DNA of 64,000 nt from an uncultured Paracoccaceae bacterium (lineage in GTDB: Bacteria; Pseudomonadota; Alphaproteobacteria; Rhodobacterales; Rhodobacteraceae): assembly GCA_947503925.1 (NCBI GenBank), contig CANNFQ010000002.1, positions 1-64,000 on the forward strand, read 5' to 3'. The number at the start of each line of letters is the position of its first letter. Positions within the stretch are counted from its first letter, which is position 1. The translations under genes and the position numbers were made by a program. Positions 25,085 to 33,122 of this stretch are shown here, in pieces. A model generated the notes under the pieces. That model ran no database searches, was not told where the DNA came from, and worked only from the letters and a program-made list of their open reading frames with translations.

Positions 25085-26080
25085 ATGACAAGACCCGCAA
25101 GTACCCATATGCCCTTGGGGCAAAACCTACTTTTTCAATCCAGCGATCTGGATGAAGCGCGTGCTATTGTTGCGGGAAAATTCTGTGACCATCGGCTGGA
25201 CAGGGTCTCACACTCGGGGCAGTTTGACGCGGTGCACAATCGTGCCGAAGGTCAGGCGACGTCGCTGAACTATATCCAGTATGGGGCCGATGTAGAGATC
25301 GAACCGGGCGAGCTTGGTTCGTTCTATCTGGTTCAGATTCCGCTTGCTGGACATGCAATGATCGACAATTCCGCGGGCGAGGTGGAAACTGGCCCCGGGC
25401 TGGGCAGCGTCCTTAATCCACACCGTCACACCGCCATGCGTTGGCGCGAGGGTTGTTCCCAGTTGCTCTTGCAGATCAATGCCGGACAGTTGAACCGTGT
25501 CGCCGAAGGCCTTGTCGGGCGTTCCCTTTCCCGTCCGGTGACCTTCCAAACCGCTGTGGACCAGCGGCAGACCGATGTTGACTGCTGGGTCCGTAAGCTC
25601 AGGACTTGTTTTTCCCTTGCGGAGAAGGAGGCGATCTATGCCAAGGGCAGCCAGCACACTCAGGCGCTTGTGGAAGAGCAGTTGATCGAAGGTTTTCTGC
25701 TGTGCCAGCCAAGCGATATCAGTGTGCTTCTTGCAGACGGCGTTACGCAGGCGGAAAATGTACATGTGCGCCGTGCGATGCAATATATCCATAGCAACTT
25801 TGACAAGGCAATTACTGTGGGCGAGATCGCGGAACATCAGCAGATTTCAGTAAGATCTCTGCAATTGGGCTTCAAGGCGGAACTTGGCCTGACCCCGATG
25901 CAGTACCTGCGTGAAACGCGCCTACGCCAAGCTTATGCATTGCTGAGAACCCGATCTTCAACTGGCATGATTGGTGATATCTGTGAACAGGTCGGGTTCG
26001 GCCATTTCGGACGCTTTTCGGTCGAATACAAGCGCCGCTATGGCGAAAGTCCGCACGAAACGTTGCAGAACCATCAGTAA
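25085..26080 (+). CDS. AraC-family transcriptional regulator
   Basis: About 331 residues from the ATG at 25085; a GTG at 25049 would add 12 residues, and neither start has a strong ribosome binding site. The N-terminal two thirds are an AraC-binding-type ligand domain. The C-terminal DNA-binding domain has two HTHs: ITVGEIAEHQQISVRSLQLGF and the GDICEQVGFGHFGRFSVEYKRRYGESP region, shown in part as EQVGFGHFGRFS. It is divergent from the cupin-monooxygenase unit, which it probably activates. Confidence 0.88.
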   Translation: MTRPASTHMPLGQNLLFQSSDLDEARAIVAGKFCDHRLDRVSHSGQFDAVHNRAEGQATSLNYIQYGADVEIEPGELGSFYLVQIPLAGHAMIDNSAGEVETGPGLGSVLNPHRHTAMRWREGCSQLLLQINAGQLNRVAEGLVGRSLSRPVTFQTAVDQRQTDVDCWVRKLRTCFSLAEKEAIYAKGSQHTQALVEEQLIEGFLLCQPSDISVLLADGVTQAENVHVRRAMQYIHSNFDKAITVGEIAEHQQISVRSLQLGFKAELGLTPMQYLRETRLRQAYALLRTRSSTGMIGDICEQVGFGHFGRFSVEYKRRYGESPHETLQNHQ

Positions 26081-26136
26081 ATCTTTCATTCAATTGAGCC
26101 GGTTCAAGTGCTCGGATTTGGACAAAATAACGTCCA

Positions 26137-26461
26137 TCACTTTTGAAGGTTGATCGAGAAAGCAAGTTGCGCCCGCGACTGCGCACCCGTTTTCCGGAAG
26201 ATACTGTTCAGATGGGTTTTGACCGTTGAGGGTGACAAGCCAAGGTCTCGGGCCATTGATTTGTTACTGGCCCCAAGCGGATGAATTTCCGTCACCTCGG
26301 TTGGGTTCGTATCCGAGACAAAGACACCCACGACTGAAGTCTCTGGCAATATTTCGGATACTATTGTGCAAGCAGTCTTTCAAATACTCAACATTGAGGG
26401 GCGCTTGGTTGATCGCGTCGTCATCGCCGTTATTGCAAACACATCTGTCTGGCATGCCCAA
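26137..26461 (-). pseudogene. Decayed LuxR-type regulator
   Basis: The minus strand shows a LuxR/GerE recognition region: NKSMARDLGLSPSTVKTHL then NSIFRKTGAQSRAQ. The upstream GVFVSDTNPTE resembles the linker of this family, but the first HTH helices that should precede NKSMARDLG are missing. Further upstream the reading continues only in another frame (APLNVEYLKDCL to about 26461). Deletion plus frameshift leave no functional gene. The rest of 26081-26560 shows nothing else. Confidence 0.6.
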
Positions 26462-26560
26462 AGAAGTGTTGGAACTTCTTCAAGGCTGCCTGATAGTCTC
26501 AGAGTATTGGTAGGGTACTTGAACGCCGTCGCTTCATGTACGTTGCCGCCCCTGCCCAAA

Positions 26561-28618
26561 CTATACCAATTCCTCCACTGCGACAGATAGCATCATGCCG
26601 CTGTCTTCGTGGAACAGGTTGTGGCAATGCAGCACGTACTCGCCGGTATAATCCACCTGATAGGATGCCATGATCACCCGTGTTGCGGTTTCTTCCGCCT
26701 TGCCGTCAAAATAGATCGTGTCGCGCCAGATCGGCATCTCATAGACCCGCGGTGCGTGCCCCGGCTTTTCCCGCGCCACCGCCTGGAACGAATTGATATG
26801 GATGTGGAAGATATGCGCATCATCCGAACTATAAAGCGTCCAGTTTGTGATCTGGTTCAGTCCCAACACCAGTTGCGGTTGGTTGCTAAGATCAGGATCA
26901 AAGTTCTTCCCGTTGATGGTAAAGGTCGGGTTGCGCGCGCCGCCCGCGGGGGACGGGTCCAGTTTTGAGGATCTGAAGACCAGTTCTTTGCTCTGGATTG
27001 CTGCCTCTGTCTTGACACCAAAAGGGCTGGGCGGGCGGCTGATTGGGCCTTCGATAAAGGATCTCTTGGTCGGTAGCCGCTGTTCGCGCAGGTTGTCATT
27101 GTTGTTGAGGATCTGGATCTGCCACAGGTTACCCTTTTGCGAGCTGCTGGTTTCGATCACATTCGGTGGAAACTTTGTTGCCCGGTCAGCATCCGTCTGA
27201 TCGGGCGTCACGTTGGGGTCTTTGACCTGAATGATCCCGGGGGTTGCAGTGTCTTTGGCGCGTACCAGAAGATCCAGTCGTTGCCCCGGTGCCAGTGTCA
27301 GGATTTCCGCCGTGGTCCAATAGCGTGACGGTTCTGTCGCTGGATCAATCCGAGATGAAATTTTGTAATAGGGCTCGTCCAGCCCCGTCAGGTCATCGAA
27401 GGCGGGCATCAGCGCAATCCCATCGATGGCTATGGCGTAGAGTTCTAACCGGTCGTCCGCACCGAACTCTGGCACAAAGGTCGCCCCGCTTGCGGCGTTG
27501 ACGATCCGCAGCCGTTTGATCTGCCCCGGCTGCAACGCGATTGTTGGGTTGACCACTCCATTGACTGTCGTTGGGAGCCCTAGGGATCCTGACCCTACCG
27601 AAAGCCCAAAGCAGTCTGCGCTGGGCACGTTTTCGAAGGTTTCGTTATAGTAGGCCTGCGGGTAAAAGACCCCGATGGCCGTATCTCCGTTTGCACCTTT
27701 GGCCTTTTGCCCTTTCAAGGTTTGCAGGACGATGATTTCTTCTTCGGCCTCTGTAATCCCGTGTTCGGCGAGCAGGCTGTCGAAATCGACGTCCCCATCC
27801 CCGTTTTCGCGCACGATCAGCGCCCCGGCCATCCCCGGTGCCACCTGACTGGCCACGGCCCCGTGCTTATGCGGGTGATACCAGAATGTCCCGACCGGGT
27901 GGTCCGCCCGCATGTCGTAAAAGTAAGGGAAATAGGTCCCGTCGCCGGCAAAGATCGCGTGATCCAGCGCCTTGTGACCACCATGCGCGGCGCCATGCAG
28001 CGGTACAGCTGAATCCACCGTCACCAACACATCATCCGACGGCGCGTTCGGCGACACATGCAGCCCGTGGGTATGCAGGTTCGTCACCTGAAACCCATGC
28101 GGTGTATGCCCCGAGATTGGGTTGTCGTCTGAATATTGGATATTTTCCATCGCATCCCCGCAGACCGCAATGTCATTGTTCAGCATCACTCCGGTGGTGG
28201 TGCCTCGTCGGAACACCATGGTCGGTCCGACCGTTGGCCGTGCCGGGTCGTTGGCCAGTGCCCCATCCACATAGGCGGGGGCGTGGTACGTCAACGGCGC
28301 ATCCGCCGGATAGTTCAACGGAATATCCGTCCGCGTGGTGCAGTTCAGCACGTAAAGCTGATCAAGCTCGTCTGTCACCGGGGCGATTTCCTGAGTGGGA
28401 TAGCGTTCTGCGAAGCTCAGCACGAACTCTTCCAATTTGGCGATGTAGTTCACAACCTGATCAGGGTTGTCCATCGCAGACCGAAGCCGCGGAGGGCTGA
28501 TAGAATTGATTGTTTGCGCCCATCCCCCGCTTGGCAGTGTGATGGCTGTGCTGGCCATGAGGCTACCTAACAACCCGAGGCTTTCGCGGCGCGTCATGTT
28601 GAATTTAGAGGATCTCAT
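26561..28618 (-). CDS. Tat-exported multicopper oxidase
   Basis: This 685-residue protein has a twin-arginine signal (MTRRESLGLLGSLMAST, ending near WAQ). All four copper-ligand motifs are visible: HTHGLH near 182, WYHPHKHG near 246, HIFHIH at about 602, and HCHNLFHEDSGMM at about 664. The last contains the type 1 copper Cys, His and a Met axial ligand. It should couple one-electron oxidation of a phenolic, amine or metal substrate to reduction of O2 to water in the periplasm. It is longer than CueO-type enzymes, with extra sequence between the motif pairs. Its ATG overlaps the stop of the LodB-like gene by 4 bases, making it the last gene of the LodAB operon. Confidence 0.93.
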   Translation of the reverse strand: MRSSKFNMTRRESLGLLGSLMASTAITLPSGGWAQTINSISPPRLRSAMDNPDQVVNYIAKLEEFVLSFAERYPTQEIAPVTDELDQLYVLNCTTRTDIPLNYPADAPLTYHAPAYVDGALANDPARPTVGPTMVFRRGTTTGVMLNNDIAVCGDAMENIQYSDDNPISGHTPHGFQVTNLHTHGLHVSPNAPSDDVLVTVDSAVPLHGAAHGGHKALDHAIFAGDGTYFPYFYDMRADHPVGTFWYHPHKHGAVASQVAPGMAGALIVRENGDGDVDFDSLLAEHGITEAEEEIIVLQTLKGQKAKGANGDTAIGVFYPQAYYNETFENVPSADCFGLSVGSGSLGLPTTVNGVVNPTIALQPGQIKRLRIVNAASGATFVPEFGADDRLELYAIAIDGIALMPAFDDLTGLDEPYYKISSRIDPATEPSRYWTTAEILTLAPGQRLDLLVRAKDTATPGIIQVKDPNVTPDQTDADRATKFPPNVIETSSSQKGNLWQIQILNNNDNLREQRLPTKRSFIEGPISRPPSPFGVKTEAAIQSKELVFRSSKLDPSPAGGARNPTFTINGKNFDPDLSNQPQLVLGLNQITNWTLYSSDDAHIFHIHINSFQAVAREKPGHAPRVYEMPIWRDTIYFDGKAEETATRVIMASYQVDYTGEYVLHCHNLFHEDSGMMLSVAVEELV

Positions 28619-29928
28619 GTCATGTCTCCCTGATTTGATTTGGTGTTTTGTATGGTTAAATCCTCAACTGCGAGGATCAGCCGCTCGTCCGGGATGTCCG
28701 GGCAGGCGGCGCGTGCATGTTTGACAATGTCGATCAGCGGCGTGTCTGTGCGGGCCGCGTCCTGGATCAGTTTGGCCACCTGCGCGGGCACAAAGATGGA
28801 ATGTGTGGTCTCCGTGCTGGCCTGCACCAAGGTCTCTGGCCTGCACGATACCTGGGCCGAGCGGAACGCCCAAAACGGAGTGGTCTGCCACCGGGTTTCT
28901 GTCCGATAGGTCTGCCAATGGGTCTTGAGATATGCAAAATGATCACGCGCCACGCTGTCCCGGTAGGCTGCCCGCAACTGCCCATCGCCAAACAGCCAAT
29001 CCGCAGCCACCCGTGCGGCCTGAATGCCGCTGCCCATGGCGTTCGGAATGCCCGAGGATGATAGCGGATCCCGGGCGGCAATCGCATCACCTGCCGCAAT
29101 CATCGGACGCGACGGGTCATCACCGCTCAACAGGCTGGAGAAGGCGGGCAGACTTCGCAACGCTTCCGGGCAAGAGCATCCGGGTTTGATCAATCCGCTG
29201 ATGTGCCGGGTGGCTGACAACGCTTGCGCCCAGACATCGGGCGAGGAGAGGCGCAGGGCATGGATGCGCGCAGCGTCCGAAAACAGGCACACAATCGTGT
29301 CGCCAGATGGCAGTGGGGCAGCGTACCACCACCCGTCTTCAAATGCCTCCACCCGGGTCATCTGCGTGTTGCCATCTGCGCTGGGCAAACGGGCCGTCAC
29401 GGCTGTCAGCGTATCATTGCGCTGACGATGCACATCGCCGCCAACCGAAAATGGCGAGGTGCGGCCCGCCGCATCAATCACATAGCGCGCCGTCAAATCG
29501 TGCCCGTTCACGTCCAGATGCCAGCACACGCCGTCATGGTCACAGGACGCGACCCTGGCATTGGTGTGCAGGGTTGCCCCCGCCCGCACCGTCTGTTCGG
29601 CCATCATCTGTTCAAACCGCTGGCGCTCAAGAGCCCAGCCCGCGCCATGCAGGGTCAGGATGAAATCCATGGTACCCAGCGTGTCGCTGCCCCAGGCTGC
29701 CTCGGTTCCCAGCAGACTCAACCGTTGCTCTTGCTCGAACCGCTTCCACAGGTCGAGGTATTGCAGCAAACCCCTTGCACCGGGGGACAGGGCCTCGCCG
29801 ACTTTGGCACGGGCGTAATCGCCACTTTCAACGACGGCGACAGAGATATCGTCCCGTTTGCGAAGGGTAATGGCGGCGGCGGACCCGGCGGGCCCTCCAC
29901 CAATGATGGCGACATCAACTTCTGGCAC
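28615..29928 (-). CDS. LodB-like FAD-dependent oxidoreductase 1
   Basis: A 437-residue flavoprotein. The N-terminal FAD motif is VAIIGGGPAGSAAAITL. The segment VGEALSPGARGLLQYLDL resembles the halogenase/LodB group, and the second FAD contact is MIAAGDAIAARDPLSSSG. LodB-type proteins are needed to form the cysteine tryptophylquinone cofactor in their LodA partner. This gene starts 6 bases after the stop of the LodA-like gene at 29935 and overlaps the multicopper oxidase start. There is no signal peptide, so cofactor maturation should be cytoplasmic. Assignment as maturase rests on gene context plus family resemblance. Confidence 0.82.
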   Translation of the reverse strand: MPEVDVAIIGGGPAGSAAAITLRKRDDISVAVVESGDYARAKVGEALSPGARGLLQYLDLWKRFEQEQRLSLLGTEAAWGSDTLGTMDFILTLHGAGWALERQRFEQMMAEQTVRAGATLHTNARVASCDHDGVCWHLDVNGHDLTARYVIDAAGRTSPFSVGGDVHRQRNDTLTAVTARLPSADGNTQMTRVEAFEDGWWYAAPLPSGDTIVCLFSDAARIHALRLSSPDVWAQALSATRHISGLIKPGCSCPEALRSLPAFSSLLSGDDPSRPMIAAGDAIAARDPLSSSGIPNAMGSGIQAARVAADWLFGDGQLRAAYRDSVARDHFAYLKTHWQTYRTETRWQTTPFWAFRSAQVSCRPETLVQASTETTHSIFVPAQVAKLIQDAARTDTPLIDIVKHARAACPDIPDERLILAVEDLTIQNTKSNQGDMT

Positions 29929-29934
29929 AGCAGA

Positions 29935-31995
29935 TCAACTTTTGGCCGCTGTGGCCGCATTGGCCGCTGCCGTAGCGATTTCAGAGATATGCGACTGCGC
30001 CAGCTGGCCAAAGTTCCGTTCAGTTTCAACGATATAGGGAACTTCTTCGGTGCCGCGGTTAAGTAGGAAGCCCAGCGTGAACCAGGAATTGATCATCTCC
30101 TGCGCGGAATTGATGCCGCGTTGGAACTCCACATTCTGGCCCTGCGGGATAATCGTCTGCCCGTCGATATCGCTGACAAAGGCGTCCAGCACCTGATCCT
30201 GCGGCAACGTGGTGCCGGTAGTGACGTTGAACGGGCTTTGCGGCGGCCACCAATAGACATAGAACGCCGGCGGCATCTGGATGCCGGACCCATCGGCCAA
30301 TTGGTTGATGTGGACATTGCTGATGTTCGGGGTCTGCACGGTACATTCGTGAAAGTCCGCCATCCAGGGGATCGCCATACGCTTGGTCAGATCGCCGGGT
30401 TCGCAACCGCCACCTTCACATTCGTTTCGCTCCGAATCCAACCCTTCGGCGGCGTAATGCAAGGACATTGCATCATAGCCGTCATCTGTATGGGCCAGCT
30501 TCAGATGCAGCGGCGCGTCATAGAGGGCCGGACTGCGCACACTCCACGTAACTTCGATGCCGGGGCTGAATGGGGCACCAACGCAGTTGCTTGCATCGGC
30601 GCGGTCCAGCCGTTCAATACGCGTCGGCGCTTCGGGTGTGTCTGTGCTGAAACAGCCCTTCGCCCATTGATAAAGATAGAAATACTGCGTCGGTGACAGG
30701 GTTTCGAACTTGTAGATCGGACCCTGATTGGTGACGGAATTGTCGCCGGAATTCAGCGGCATCATAGGCCGCCCCGACAGTTCATCCGGGTTGTTATCTT
30801 TCAACGCATAGAGTTGGCCGGGTCCCTTGGACATGGTACTGTAATATTCCGCATAATCCTTGGGCAGCAGCGGCATCCGGAATAGATCAAAATACCGCAT
30901 CCGTCTGTCTTTGTTTGTGTCGCTGCGGTCGCGCATATCGAACCTAGGGTTGGCAAAGTCATCCATCGTGGGGACGTTGGCGACATATTTGTACAGAGCC
31001 ATCCGATCCACGATTGGTTTCACATCGCGGTCAAAATTCACCTCGTAATCGGGGTTGAACCCGTGCAGCGGGGTGTATCCGTTGCGCGGGTCTGTGGGCC
31101 AATCGGCGTGACCAGCATCGCCGGGGAAAATATCAGGCCGCGCACTATTCTTCCGGATTGCGACATCTTCCATCGTGTCGGCCAATGTTGTGATATTCAC
31201 AATCTCGGGCGCGTATTTTGGACTGCCCACGATCAGCCAGGCAGCGCTTGTTTCATGCACCGCACCATCAGCCATCGTGATGCGCGCAAAGACATAGCCG
31301 TCTGCCACATCATCCCAATAGCCCGAGGCACCGCGAAAGCTGGTGATCTCAGCACTGCCGGTCACATTGCCAAAACCGCCGAGGGCGATCAGGTTGCCGT
31401 CCTTGTCCATCTTCAATTCGCCCAGCACATCAATCTGCTGCCCGCCATTGGACGGGTCCGGGAAAGACCCATGCGGGTAGGTGTCCGGGATGTTGTGGCG
31501 TGAAAATGCGACGCCGGTTTCGGGTGTGGAGATATGGCGCGGACCGGGATCAATGATCAGTTTCTGGCGTTTGTCCGGATCGACCACATCGGGGTTATTT
31601 CGGGGGATGTAGTTGGCCGCATAGCTGTTGTCTGTCCCGAATTCCAGATCGCCCTGAAGCTCTGAAAACGTGTACCAGATTGGTTTTTTGTTCGCGATAT
31701 GCGCCACCCATTCGATGGATTGGATATCTTTGTCGTTCAGCGTGATCTCGTGGCTCTCACCGTTGTCGCCGGTTTTGAACAGCCGGAATTTCGCGGCCTG
31801 CCGTTTGATAGCCCCTATGCTGTCTTTGAATTCTTTGACAGGCCCGACGTCCGGCAGCGTATTGCCCCACTCGTCACAGGCAATGGGTAGCCCGCCGGTG
31901 TCTTCCGGGGAGAGGTAAAAATCTGTCTTGCTGTTTCCCAGGCGGGCAACACCGATGCGGGGGTGGATTTCGAATGTTTGCAAAGCTCTCTCCAT
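29935..31995 (-). CDS. LodA-like CTQ-dependent oxidase 1
   Basis: A 686-residue protein of the LodA/GoxA family (L-lysine 6-oxidase, glycine oxidase), whose members oxidatively deaminate amino acids and release H2O2. The N-terminal family signature IHPRIGVARLGNS is at residues 10-22. The predicted cofactor residues are Cys551 in IPWMADFHECTVQ and Trp582 or Trp583 in YVYWWPPQSP. The start at 31995 is chosen because the signature follows at once and the longer frame would overlap the upstream gene; no strong ribosome binding site is seen. No signal peptide is visible, as in LodA. It is partnered with the LodB-like gene just downstream. The amino acid or amine oxidised is unknown. Confidence 0.85.
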   Translation of the reverse strand: MERALQTFEIHPRIGVARLGNSKTDFYLSPEDTGGLPIACDEWGNTLPDVGPVKEFKDSIGAIKRQAAKFRLFKTGDNGESHEITLNDKDIQSIEWVAHIANKKPIWYTFSELQGDLEFGTDNSYAANYIPRNNPDVVDPDKRQKLIIDPGPRHISTPETGVAFSRHNIPDTYPHGSFPDPSNGGQQIDVLGELKMDKDGNLIALGGFGNVTGSAEITSFRGASGYWDDVADGYVFARITMADGAVHETSAAWLIVGSPKYAPEIVNITTLADTMEDVAIRKNSARPDIFPGDAGHADWPTDPRNGYTPLHGFNPDYEVNFDRDVKPIVDRMALYKYVANVPTMDDFANPRFDMRDRSDTNKDRRMRYFDLFRMPLLPKDYAEYYSTMSKGPGQLYALKDNNPDELSGRPMMPLNSGDNSVTNQGPIYKFETLSPTQYFYLYQWAKGCFSTDTPEAPTRIERLDRADASNCVGAPFSPGIEVTWSVRSPALYDAPLHLKLAHTDDGYDAMSLHYAAEGLDSERNECEGGGCEPGDLTKRMAIPWMADFHECTVQTPNISNVHINQLADGSGIQMPPAFYVYWWPPQSPFNVTTGTTLPQDQVLDAFVSDIDGQTIIPQGQNVEFQRGINSAQEMINSWFTLGFLLNRGTEEVPYIVETERNFGQLAQSHISEIATAAANAATAAKS

Positions 31996-32051
31996 TATTT
32001 TGGAACAAATTGGGCACTGGTGAACAACGTCAGATGGCGAAACAGCCACGT

Positions 32052-33122
32052 TTAGGCTGGGATTTTCTGGGTCTCCTGTGGCTGCCCCACCGGGGCACCG
32101 CGCCAAAATGGCGTATCATACGGCCGGGCCGCATATTGCAGGGGCGACAGTTGATGCGTCCGCTCGGCCGTGCGTGCGGCCAGTGCTGCGTAGACGTGCG
32201 GTGCGTCCTTGTCGCCCTGCATGGCGTCGGCAGCGGCCTGCCCGGCAAAGAACCCGCCTGATAGCGCGTTGAACAAACCTTGCGACGCAATGGGATCAAA
32301 GGCCGCCGCCGCATCGCCTGTCGCCATCCAGTCCTGTCCGCTCATCTGGCTGAGTACGGTACTCCGGCTGTCCATCAGGCGCGGCGGACCATGCATCGCT
32401 GACAGTGATATCAATTGCGTTTCGGACTGCGCCTTGCGCAGGAACGTCGCGGAATCTTGCGCAATGGTGCGGGCGCGTATCGCAGTCGTCATGAAGCCGA
32501 CTGTGCGCCCATATCGGTGCGGCACGGCGTACCACCAGCCGAGTGGCGTCGCCTCTGCCATCATGGTCGCATGACCATCGCCTGGCGTTTGCCAAACCAC
32601 GCCCAAAAGATCAGAACCAGTGAGAAGCAACGCCCCGTGCCGTCGCGCGATCTGCGCGGGGCGACCGGTCGCGTCGATGACAAAATCAGGGTGCAGCGTC
32701 GTCTCGCCAGAGGGGCTGTCGATCCCCAGATCCCAGCCTGTATCCATGCGCAGCACCTTTGTCAGTCGCCCGCGGAGCACCTGCCCACCAAGCGCCCGCA
32801 CCCGATGAAGCATGTCCAACGATAGGGCTTGACGACTCATACCCCATCCATGCGCACCCAAGCTGGGATGGGCGCCATGGGCTTGCAAATCCGCCGTTCC
32901 CCAATGGCTGACGACCCGATCAATCCTGGGCGCAGACTTGAGGGATCGCCGCAAGCCTAGCCGCTCCATGATGGCACTAGCGCCAGCGGGCAGCAGCTCG
33001 CCACGCTGGTCCGCCTCACCGCCCGCAGGATCAATGAGCGTTGCGGCAATGCCCCGTTCGGCAAGCGCTATGGCTGCGGCCAGACCGGCAGGTCCACCAC
33101 CCGCAATGACCACCGACGGCAT
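32052..33122 (-). CDS. LodB-like FAD-dependent oxidoreductase 2
   Basis: A 356-residue flavoprotein, shorter than LodB-like 1 but of similar plan. It has VVIAGGGPAGLAAAIALAERG at the start (FAD motif GGGPAG), LGWWYAVPH matching GWWYAAPL in LodB-like 1, and MATGDAAAAFDPIASQGL as second FAD contact. It begins at the base after the LodA-like 2 stop, so the pair is tightly coupled. The expected role is formation of the CTQ cofactor in LodA-like 2. The shorter C-terminus relative to LodB-like 1 suggests that each maturase is specific for its own partner. Confidence 0.82.
   Translation of the reverse strand: MPSVVIAGGGPAGLAAAIALAERGIAATLIDPAGGEADQRGELLPAGASAIMERLGLRRSLKSAPRIDRVVSHWGTADLQAHGAHPSLGAHGWGMSRQALSLDMLHRVRALGGQVLRGRLTKVLRMDTGWDLGIDSPSGETTLHPDFVIDATGRPAQIARRHGALLLTGSDLLGVVWQTPGDGHATMMAEATPLGWWYAVPHRYGRTVGFMTTAIRARTIAQDSATFLRKAQSETQLISLSAMHGPPRLMDSRSTVLSQMSGQDWMATGDAAAAFDPIASQGLFNALSGGFFAGQAAADAMQGDKDAPHVYAALAARTAERTHQLSPLQYAARPYDTPFWRGAPVGQPQETQKIPA

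Noticed and set aside
31996..32106. N-terminal extension of LodA-like 1
   Set aside because: It would overlap the end of LodB-like 2 and places unrelated residues before the conserved IHPRIGVARLG start region.
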